NCBI GenBank assembly: GCA_030844625.1
Contig: JAUUNJ010000033.1
Location: forward strand, 1-13,688
Direction: 5' to 3'
Source: Roseburia sp.
GTDB lineage: Bacteria > Bacillota > Clostridia > Lachnospirales > Lachnospiraceae
DNA: 13,688 bases
Both the position numbers and the translations under genes were made by a program. How positions within the stretch are numbered: position 1 is the first letter of the stretch; every line of letters starts with the position of its first letter. This document shows, piece after piece, positions 1 to 5,985 of this stretch. The notes below the pieces were generated by a model. That model was not told the origin of the DNA, did no database searches, and saw only the letters and a list, made by a program, of their open reading frames with translations.

Positions 1-436
1 GATGATTGAATATTTGAAAGAATCAAATGTGGTGTTTGTAACCAATGCTGTATCTCATGCAAAGAAACTTGCACAAGCAGGATATACCACATATATTCTT
101 GGCGGTGAGTTTAAACCGGCAACAGAGGCAATTGTAGGTGGTGAAGCCATTGAAAGTTTAAAAAAGTACAATTTTACAAAAGGTTTCTGGGGAACAAACG
201 GAGTGAACCGAAAGCTGGGCTTCAGTACTCCGGATGTGAAAGAAGCCATGGTAAAAAAAGAATCCATGAAAAATTGTGCTAAATGTTATGTGATATGTGA
301 TTCGAGCAAGTTTTCAAAAACCTCATGTGTAAAGTTTGGTGAATTTGCAAATGCAACAATTATTACAACAAAAGTAGACAGTGATGAATATAATGGCTGC
401 AATAACATTATTGAGATAGGAGGTGAAAGGATATGA
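1..436 (+). CDS. fruR: DeoR-family transcriptional regulator of the fructose operon, 5'-truncated by the window edge
   Basis: About 144 C-terminal residues are visible. They match the sugar-phosphate-sensing domain of DeoR-type repressors, with the VTNA segment (VVFVTNAVSHAKKL), the LGGEFKPATEAIVG stretch and a late VICDSSKFSK segment. The family is about 250 residues long, so the N-terminal winged helix and some of the sensor domain lie off the left edge. The methionine codon at position 2 is therefore probably internal and not the start. The stop codon overlaps the next start in an ATGA arrangement at 433-436, so the gene is translationally coupled to the 1-phosphofructokinase. By family knowledge such proteins repress the fru operon and are relieved by fructose-1-phosphate. 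The assignment to fruR rests on this neighbourhood and not on any specific residue. Confidence 0.88.
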   Translation, partial: MIEYLKESNVVFVTNAVSHAKKLAQAGYTTYILGGEFKPATEAIVGGEAIESLKKYNFTKGFWGTNGVNRKLGFSTPDVKEAMVKKESMKNCAKCYVICDSSKFSKTSCVKFGEFANATIITTKVDSDEYNGCNNIIEIGGERI

Positions 437-1347
437 TTTATACGGTGACGTTCAACCCTTCATTAGACTACATTGTAGATGTAAATGATTTTAAAACAGG
501 GCGTGTTAACCGGACAGAAAATGAAATTATTTATGCAGGAGGCAAGGGAATTAATGTTTCCATGGTGTTAAAGAATCTTGGATTTGATAATACGGCTCTT
601 GGATTTCTTGCAGGTTTCACGGGAAATGAGATTTGCCGGCTTATGGAAGAACAGGGAATTAACGCAGAATTCATTGACGTTAAAGATGGTTTTTCCCGGA
701 TTAATCTTAAATTACGTTCCGATGAAGAAAGTGAGATTAACGGTAAGGGACCTGAGATAAAAGAAGAAGACATTACAAAATTATATGGTAAATTGGATAA
801 GCTGCAGGATGGAGATGTATTGGTTCTGGCAGGAAGTATCCCTTCCACAATGCCGGATTCCATGTATATGGATATTATGAAATATCTGGAGAATAAAAAT
901 TTAAAGATTGCAGTGGATGCCACAAAAGACTTGCTTATGAATGTACTGCAATATCATCCTTTTGTGATTAAACCTAATAATCATGAATTGGGAGAAATCT
1001 TTGGCGTGGAACTACAGGATAAAAAAGAAGTGATTTTTTACGCAAAGAAAATGAGAGAAATGGGAGCAAGAAATGTAATTGTTTCCATGGCAGGTGAAGG
1101 AGCGGTCTTTGTGGCAGAGGATGGGAGCGTATATGAGAGCGAAGCTCCGAAAGGCAGGGTAGTAAATTCTGTTGGAGCAGGAGATTCCATGGTAGCCGGT
1201 TTTCTTGCGGGATATTTGAAAACTGGAGATTACCGTGAAGCTTTCAAAATGGGTGTATGTACGGGAAGTGCAAGTGCCTTCTCAGAAAAACTGGCAACAA
1301 AATCAGAAGTAGATTCGATTATGAATGCACATTCATTTAATTTTTAA
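433..1347 (+). CDS. fruK: 1-phosphofructokinase (PfkB family)
   Basis: A cytoplasmic kinase of 304 residues that phosphorylates fructose-1-phosphate to fructose-1,6-bisphosphate with ATP. The N-terminus (MIYTVTFNPSLDYIVDV) and the glycine-rich GGKGINVSMVLKNLG segment are typical of the sugar-binding half of PfkB kinases. The ATP-binding and catalytic signature near the C-terminus reads VNSVGAGDSMVAGF, with the catalytic base at Asp251. Length is normal for the family. The ATG at 433 overlaps the regulator's stop by 4 bp, and its AGGAGGTG site (418-425) lies inside the upstream gene, so translation is coupled. The fused PTS transporter follows after 35 bp. The paralogous tagatose-6-phosphate kinase is the main alternative, but the adjacent fructose PTS argues for FruK. 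Confidence 0.95.
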   Translation: MIYTVTFNPSLDYIVDVNDFKTGRVNRTENEIIYAGGKGINVSMVLKNLGFDNTALGFLAGFTGNEICRLMEEQGINAEFIDVKDGFSRINLKLRSDEESEINGKGPEIKEEDITKLYGKLDKLQDGDVLVLAGSIPSTMPDSMYMDIMKYLENKNLKIAVDATKDLLMNVLQYHPFVIKPNNHELGEIFGVELQDKKEVIFYAKKMREMGARNVIVSMAGEGAVFVAEDGSVYESEAPKGRVVNSVGAGDSMVAGFLAGYLKTGDYREAFKMGVCTGSASAFSEKLATKSEVDSIMNAHSFNF

Positions 1348-1382
1348 AAGAAAAATGGTTTATTGAATTAAGGAGGAGAAAG

Positions 1383-3440
1383 ATGAGAATTATTGATTTA
1401 CTTGATCCGAGAAGTGTACAGCTTAAGGGTCGGGCATCAGGGAAAAAAGATGCTCTTGACAAGATGGTAGAACTTATGGCAGCCAGCGGAAAAATTAACG
1501 ATGTGGAAACTTATCGAAAGGGAGTTTATGCAAGAGAGGAAGAAAGCACAACAGGAATTGGTTCAGGAATTGCCATACCACACTGCAAGTCAGATGCGGT
1601 AAGTGCGCCGGGACTAGCTGCAATGCTTGTTCCGGAAGGTGTTGAATTTGAGTCTCTTGACGGGCAGCCGGCAAATTTAATTTTTTTAATTGCAGCACCA
1701 AACACTGAGGACAATATTCATTTGAGCGTATTAAGTAAACTTTCTGTTTTACTTATGAATGATGAGTTTACAAATAACCTGAGAAATGCAAAGTCAGTAG
1801 AAGAATTCATACAGATTATTGATGCAGCAGAAAGTGAAAAAGATAAGGGCACAGAAGAGAAAGACGGAGCAGATACCAATGGAGAAAAATTGATTCTGGC
1901 TGTTACAGGGTGTCCTACAGGAATTGCTCACACTTATATGGCGGCAGAAGCAATTGAGCAGAAGGCAAAGGAAATGGGCTATCAGGTAAAAGTTGAGACA
2001 AGAGGTTCCGGAGGAGCAAAGAATGTTCTTACAAGGGATGAAATTGAGACGGCAGCAGGTATTATTGTGGCAGCAGATACAAAGGTTCCTATGGATCGTT
2101 TTGCAGGGAAACGTGTGGTCATTACAAAGGTGGCAGACGGCATCAATAAAGCCGAAAAATTAATCAATGAAGCAGTAAGCGGGAAAGCTCCTGTATTTGA
2201 GGGAGGTGCCGGTGATAGGGAAGAGAGAAAATCAGGCGAAAAAGAATCTATCGGTCATGCAGCATATAAGCATTTAATGAGTGGCGTATCCCATATGTTG
2301 CCGTTCGTTATTGGCGGTGGTATTATGGTAGCAATTGCATTTCTGATTGATACAATCTGCGGCTATGGAACAACGGGAGGTTCGGATTTCGGTACGTGTA
2401 CTCCGTTATCTGCCCTGTTTAAATATATTGGCGGTATGGCAATGAATCTGATGGTGCCGGTATTGGCGGGATATATTGCATATTCCATTGCAGATCGACC
2501 GGGACTTGCAGTTGGTTTTACAGGAGGGTTGCTTGCAACCAACGGAAATGCTGCAATTGCAAGTTATGTATTTGGAGATAAAGTAGATTCTTTGGGAGGA
2601 TTCTCTAAATTTATTGCAGATTTTGCATTTGTAGGAGAAAATGGAGGAAACACAGTATCTGGTTTTCTTGGTGGAATCTTAGCAGGTTTTCTGGCAGGCT
2701 TCATTGTGTTAGGACTGAAAAAGTTATGCGATAAGCTTCCGGAATCTTTGGATGGAATTAAGCCGACATTAATTTATCCGCTGGTTGGTATCTTTATCAT
2801 TGGAATATTAATGTGCATGATTTTCAATCCATTGATTGGTTTGATTAATACAGGACTGAGCAATATGCTTACAAGCCTTTCTGATGCAGGATTAATTACA
2901 GTACTGGGACTGATTGTGGCAGCTATGATGGCAATTGACATGGGGGGTCCGATCAACAAGGCAGCATACGTGTTTGGTACAGGAATGCTGGCAACAGCAT
3001 CCGATATGATGAATAAAGGTGCTTCATCATCTGACCCGGCAGTACAGGCATGTTATATCGCAATGGCGGCAGTTATGATTGGAGGTATGGTTCCGCCGAT
3101 TGGAATTGCAATTGCGTGTAAATTGTTCCCTAAGAAGTTTACAAAAGAAGAGCAGGGCTCATTTGTATCCAATATTGTAATGGGATGTTCTTTCATAACA
3201 GAGAGTGCGATTCCATTTGCAGCATCTGATCCGTTACATGTAATTCCTGCAACCATGATAGGTTCAGGAGTGGCAGGATTCCTTTCAGCATTGTTTGGGT
3301 GTACATTGATGGCACCTCATGGTGGTGTGTTCGTATTCGCAACAATTGGTCAGCCGTTACTGTACATTGTGGCGTGGATTGTAGGTTCTGTGGTAACAGC
3401 GTTATTACTTGGCGTTCTTAAGAAGAATGTGGCAAAGTAA
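1383..3440 (+). CDS. fruA: PTS fructose transporter, fused EIIA-EIIB-EIIC
   Basis: A 685-residue membrane protein that imports fructose and phosphorylates it to fructose-1-phosphate using phosphate relayed from HPr. The EIIA domain (about 1-150) carries the phosphorylated histidine in AIPHCKSD (His67). After a charged linker comes the EIIB domain (about 168-270), whose phosphorylated cysteine is in VTGCPTGIAHTYMAAEAI (Cys177). The EIIC permease (about 295-685) contains many hydrophobic segments and conserved glycine-rich loops such as FVIGGGIMVAIAF and the GGPINKAAYVFG region. Domain order and length are those of Firmicute FruA. A strong AGGAGG site (1371-1376) lies 6 nt before the ATG. It is the last gene of the operon and ends about 70 bp before a terminator hairpin. 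Confidence 0.96.
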   Translation: MRIIDLLDPRSVQLKGRASGKKDALDKMVELMAASGKINDVETYRKGVYAREEESTTGIGSGIAIPHCKSDAVSAPGLAAMLVPEGVEFESLDGQPANLIFLIAAPNTEDNIHLSVLSKLSVLLMNDEFTNNLRNAKSVEEFIQIIDAAESEKDKGTEEKDGADTNGEKLILAVTGCPTGIAHTYMAAEAIEQKAKEMGYQVKVETRGSGGAKNVLTRDEIETAAGIIVAADTKVPMDRFAGKRVVITKVADGINKAEKLINEAVSGKAPVFEGGAGDREERKSGEKESIGHAAYKHLMSGVSHMLPFVIGGGIMVAIAFLIDTICGYGTTGGSDFGTCTPLSALFKYIGGMAMNLMVPVLAGYIAYSIADRPGLAVGFTGGLLATNGNAAIASYVFGDKVDSLGGFSKFIADFAFVGENGGNTVSGFLGGILAGFLAGFIVLGLKKLCDKLPESLDGIKPTLIYPLVGIFIIGILMCMIFNPLIGLINTGLSNMLTSLSDAGLITVLGLIVAAMMAIDMGGPINKAAYVFGTGMLATASDMMNKGASSSDPAVQACYIAMAAVMIGGMVPPIGIAIACKLFPKKFTKEEQGSFVSNIVMGCSFITESAIPFAASDPLHVIPATMIGSGVAGFLSALFGCTLMAPHGGVFVFATIGQPLLYIVAWIVGSVVTALLLGVLKKNVAK

Positions 3441-3511
3441 GTAGTGGAATAATAAGAAAAAATTTAACATATAACCGGTAGAAACATGTTTTGTTTGTTT
3501 CTCACGTAAAT

Positions 3512-3550
3512 AAAAGGCGGAATGTACCCAAATGGTATCTTCCGCTTTTT
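3512..3550 (+). terminator. Rho-independent terminator of the fru operon
   Basis: AAAAGGCGGAA (3512-3522) pairs with TTCCGCTTTTT (3540-3550), with one bulged G. The intervening bases extend the stem through GTACC and GGTAT. The right arm ends in a T run. It lies 72 bp after the fruA stop codon. A small hairpin GAAACA/TGTTTC (3481-3501) precedes it. Confidence 0.85.
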
Positions 3551-3560
3551 GCGTAATGGT

Positions 3561-3578
3561 ATTTCAGCATTTGAGGCT
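3561..3578 (+). repeat. Left copy of the 18-bp direct repeat flanking the toxin islet
   Basis: ATTTCAGCATTTGAGGCT at 3561-3578 is repeated exactly and in the same orientation at 5901-5918. The bases just outside the match differ on both sides (T versus A before, TA versus AC after). It lies 10 bp after the fru terminator, so the insert begins directly outside the operon. It may be a target-site duplication, an attachment-site pair or a homology used in deletion and insertion; the sequence does not decide between these. Confidence 0.85.
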
Positions 3579-3823
3579 TAAATGAAAAACTAAAATCTAG
3601 AAAAAGTAAAAAATTACACTCAGAATGATTAGTTTAAGGAGAAAATGAAAAAAAGTATGTATTTAGCGCCAGAAACGCGCTATAATCATTAGTGTAATTA
3701 TTGTTTGTCCGCAAGGCAAACAAACGACTGGAAAATTTTGTGCAAAAATAAATTCCACCCGTTTCGTTGGTGAAGTTATTAAATTGAAGCAGCCATCTGT
3801 CTGAGACAGGGAGTGCATAAAAA
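3579..3823. other. Non-coding left part of the islet with three adjacent small hairpins
   Basis: No convincing gene is present. An AAGGAG site (3636-3641) sits 3 nt before a 15-codon reading frame (3645-3692, MKKSMYLAPETRYNH), which may be the stump of a lost gene. Three inverted repeats lie side by side: AGCGC/GCGCT (3665-3669, 3677-3681), ATAAT/ATTAT (3682-3686, 3696-3700) and TTGTTTG/CAAACAA (3701-3707, 3717-3723). The last has an inner CC/GG pair closing a GCAA tetraloop. A consensus TATAAT lies at 3681-3686 but without a good -35 box. The rest looks like decayed coding DNA that I cannot assign. Confidence 0.4.
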
Positions 3824-4041
3824 AATGAACCTCAAGTAGGTGATATAATATATTTTCATGCGAAAGAAAAAATAAGTTTACACATACAGCATTAATAAGT
3901 AAAGTAAAAAGCAATAAGATTGAATATGCAGCACATAGTGATAGTCACATAAAAAAATCCATCAGAACTCCATTGAATGGAGGATATTATGATTATGTAG
4001 AAATATGTTACATTAAAGAGGAGGAAAAATTTTATGTCTAG
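3824..4041 (+). pseudogene. Relic of a papain-like amidase domain (Amidase_6-like), frameshifted and lacking its 5' part
   Basis: Two reading frames together give an ordered protein fragment. From 3824 one frame reads NEPQVGDIIYFHAKEKI. From 3883 the next frame reads HTALISKV, then KIEYAAHSDSHIKKSIR and a GGYYDYVEICYI ending, and stops at the TAG 4039-4041. A GD-I-x-F turn, then a His in HTALIS, then an A-H-S/T motif with a K-S-(I/L) pair is the pattern I know from the C-terminal half of Amidase_6-type, NlpC/P60-related domains, which cut cell-wall peptide bonds. The half that would carry the catalytic cysteine is missing. The frameshift lies near an A-run at 3864-3873, so one shift could be a sequencing error, but the 5' loss and upstream stop codons argue for real decay. 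Its stop overlaps the start of the next gene. Confidence 0.5.
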
Positions 4042-4483
4042 AAAAAGAGTCTGGATAATTAGTTCAATAGTGATATTTTTAATTATACTAATATGCGTTT
4101 CATTGAACATAAAAACCTATAATTCTCGAAAAAGAGCTATAACACAAATTGAAAATATAGTTAAAGGTTGTGTTATTGGAGATATTAAAAAATCAAATAT
4201 TAATGAAAAGTATGTAAAGAAAATTTATGATTGTATTCATGCTAATTGGCTGGAGGATGGAGAAATCAAATTAACACAAATCGACTGTGATACATATGAA
4301 GAAAACTGGGAAAAAAATTATATTTGGATGGATGTTAGTTATAAAGGGGAGTTGAAAGATGGTAAGAAGGTTTCTGAAAGCGAATATTTTAAAATATTTT
4401 TTAAAATTAATGGAGATGAAGTTTATGTAACAAAGATTGGTGTTTCAATTGGAGAAGACGGAATATCTGATTTGGATTCATAA
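4034..4483 (+). CDS. Small membrane-anchored protein of unknown family, candidate immunity protein
   Basis: I do not recognise this 149-residue protein. Positively charged residues at the N-terminus are followed by one hydrophobic segment (about 7-26, VWIISSIVIFLIILICVSLN). The lone cysteine there lacks a small residue before it, so this is not a lipobox. The remaining ~120 residues are hydrophilic and would face outside the membrane. They contain the runs YIWMDVSYKGEL and FKIFFKINGDEVYVTKIGVS, which suggest a beta-rich fold. A GAGGAGG site (4019-4025) precedes the ATG at 4034 and lies inside the end of the amidase relic. Position directly after a wall-amidase relic plus extracytoplasmic topology fit an immunity protein that neutralises a peptidoglycan hydrolase. 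That role is inferred only. The gene is AT-rich, like the rest of the islet. Confidence 0.65.
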   Translation: MSRKRVWIISSIVIFLIILICVSLNIKTYNSRKRAITQIENIVKGCVIGDIKKSNINEKYVKKIYDCIHANWLEDGEIKLTQIDCDTYEENWEKNYIWMDVSYKGELKDGKKVSESEYFKIFFKINGDEVYVTKIGVSIGEDGISDLDS

Positions 4484-4498
4484 AATCAGGTAGTATAA

Positions 4499-5024
4499 GG
4501 TATTGGGAGGTTTACAAATAATACGTGGAGAGTTACTGAGGGTTCTTTTTAAAACTGTATAAACTTGCAGGAAGGTTACAGAAGTTAGGAGTTACAGGAA
4601 TTGAAATCAAAATTATTAAGTTAATGAATACAGTAATGATTTAATAGATTATGATGCCTCGCTATCTAAACTAGATAACAAGGACAAAAATATGCTAAAA
4701 GATAGTGCAGAGAAAGCTTTAAGAAATTCATTTAATAGTGTGAGTTCAACTGCATAGAGGACATTATCAACACCTTATGGCAATAGAATTGTTGATGCTT
4801 ATAATAAATCTAAAAGAATAATAGGAGAGGCTAAATATGGAGCACAGTCCTTGTCTTCTGCTATTCAGAAACAAATCAATAAAGATGCATGGCTGTTAAA
4901 AACAGGTAAGGTTAAATCTGTTGAATGGCATTTTTATTGGAGTAAAGTGTCTCAAACAGGAGGACCGTCAGGTCCATTGTTAAAAGAATTATTAAAGCAT
5001 GGATTAAAAATAAAATTTCATTGA
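4499..5024 (+). pseudogene. Relic of a polymorphic-toxin C-terminus with a restriction-endonuclease-fold nuclease domain
   Basis: Coding fragments in three successive frames join into one plausible protein: GIGRFTNNTWRVTEGSF (from 4499), LAGRLQKLGVTGIEIKIIK (from 4564), and from 4620 a long frame with DLIDYDASLSKLDNKDK. That third frame is broken by an in-frame TAG (4755-4757) and then runs to TGA at 5022-5024. The last ~88 codons carry the nuclease signature: Asp in GNRIVDAY (4794-4796), Glu-x-Lys in IIGEAKYGA (4827-4835), Gln in AIQKQINKDAWLLKTG, then VEWHFYWS and GGPSGPLLKELL. The D...ExK...Q order is that of PD-(D/E)xK nucleases. A tail with W-H-F and G-P-S-x-P-L-L is, as I recall, typical of restriction-endonuclease-fold toxins at the ends of secreted effectors. 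The export module is absent, so it cannot work here as a delivered toxin. Confidence 0.6.
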
Positions 5025-5043
5025 TATTATGTGAGGAGAAAAA

Positions 5044-5679
5044 ATGTTTGATAAAGAAATGTATTCAATATTGATACCGCCATTAACAAAGAATTTTGCT
5101 GAACTTAATGAAGAAGAAACGAAAAGTTTTTTCGAATGGTATCAGAGCAATATTCCTATGAGGATAGAATACTTATTAAAAATGTGTTCAGCATATATGA
5201 ATATTAATATATCAGAAATAAAATTTAAAAATGAATCATTGATATATATATGGGAATGGTTTTTAATGGTTGCAAGGGTTGAAAGAAAATTCAATAAAGT
5301 AAAATTTTGGAAGAAAGAAACGCAGGAATATCATTTAGAAACATTTAATGATGAATTTTCAGATAATAAATTAGAACATTTTTCGATACAGACAGAATAT
5401 ATCCTAAGAGATATAGGAATGTATATAGGGGAAATGTTTGTTACAAATTATTCTCAGATATATTGGACTTTTTATACAGAACCTAAATCTGATTTTTTTG
5501 TTAATCAGCCTTTGCTGTTGGGGTTTGTAGATAAATCGTTTATACCACCATATCAAATGGAATTCGAACCGATTCATATGGTTGGAGTTAAGGCAGCTAA
5601 TCTTTTCGATGGAACAGAAAAGAATACAGATTTGTTAAATTTATATTTGCAATGGGAAAAATTTGTTCCACAGATATAG
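5044..5679 (+). CDS. Uncharacterised soluble protein, candidate immunity protein for the adjacent nuclease toxin relic
   Basis: This intact 211-residue protein has no signal peptide or membrane segment. It is rich in aromatic and acidic residues, for example EETKSFFEWYQSNIPMRIEYLL near 23-44, SLIYIWEWFLMVARVERKF near 65-83 and YSQIYWTFYTEPKSDFF near 138-154. I do not know a named family for it. Its ATG has a clear GAGGAG site (5032-5037) and lies only 19 bp after the nuclease relic's stop. A compact acidic cytoplasmic protein directly after a nuclease toxin domain is the classic immunity position. The open frame spans all 211 codons while its neighbour carries several disabling changes, which suggests it is still selected or that the toxin died recently. 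Function is inferred from position. Confidence 0.7.
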   Translation: MFDKEMYSILIPPLTKNFAELNEEETKSFFEWYQSNIPMRIEYLLKMCSAYMNINISEIKFKNESLIYIWEWFLMVARVERKFNKVKFWKKETQEYHLETFNDEFSDNKLEHFSIQTEYILRDIGMYIGEMFVTNYSQIYWTFYTEPKSDFFVNQPLLLGFVDKSFIPPYQMEFEPIHMVGVKAANLFDGTEKNTDLLNLYLQWEKFVPQI

Positions 5680-5900
5680 GATATTAAAATGAACTTATCC
5701 TATTGGTTAGAGAGTTGCTATGACCATCTTTACTAGAAAAATGAGTAAAAGTGAGATTACGTGAAATATGATATTACATTTAATTTATGTAGAGTTATAT
5801 TAAGATGATAATGACTTGAGATACTGGAAGGAATAGGAAACAAAAAATTCAGAAAATGTATTGTTAATTGATCCACCGGTGCAGAAAATGTCGGCTATAA

Positions 5901-5918
5901 ATTTCAGCATTTGAGGCT
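5901..5918 (+). repeat. Right copy of the 18-bp direct repeat flanking the toxin islet
   Basis: An exact second copy of ATTTCAGCATTTGAGGCT. It ends 5 bp before the -35 hexamer of the helicase promoter. The distance between the two copies is 2,340 bp, start to start. Everything between them is AT-rich and relic-laden, and everything outside is ordinary conserved chromosome. Confidence 0.85.
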
Positions 5919-5923
5919 ACCGC

Positions 5924-5952
5924 TTGACGGTGTTTTATACATAAAGTATAAT
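5924..5952 (+). promoter_or_regulatory. Sigma-A-type promoter of the helicase gene
   Basis: TTGACG (5924-5929), a 17-bp spacer and TATAAT (5947-5952) form a near-consensus promoter. Transcription would begin near 5959, giving a leader of about 27-30 nt with an AAGGAG site at 5975-5980. Confidence 0.85.
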
Positions 5953-5985
5953 GTATAGAACAGACGTTCGCAAAAAGGAGATGGA

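Larger units (their letters stand above)
5680..5985. other. Right end of the islet and upstream region of the helicase gene
   Basis: No gene is seen. An 8-bp inverted repeat, ATAGGATA/TATCCTAT (5676-5683, 5696-5703), overlaps the stop codon of the preceding gene but has no T run, so it is at best a weak terminator. A palindrome CACCGGTG lies near 5875-5882. Short frames such as MTIFTRKMSKSEIT (start near 5719) end quickly and look like decayed coding DNA. The right copy of the 18-bp repeat (5901-5918) and the helicase promoter close the region. Confidence 0.5.

Noticed and set aside
531..923. Minus-strand open frame of 130 codons inside fruK
   Set aside because: It is fully contained in a confidently assigned gene on the other strand and shows no recognisable motif.
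3663..3914. Minus-strand open frame of 83 codons in the islet
   Set aside because: It is antisense to the amidase relic and the hairpin cluster, has no ribosome site, and its composition (many Leu, Phe, Ile) is what AT-rich antisense DNA gives.
3579..5900. The islet as an insertion sequence or a CRISPR array
   Set aside because: No transposase, terminal inverted repeats or regularly spaced repeats are visible; only the single 18-bp direct pair is found.
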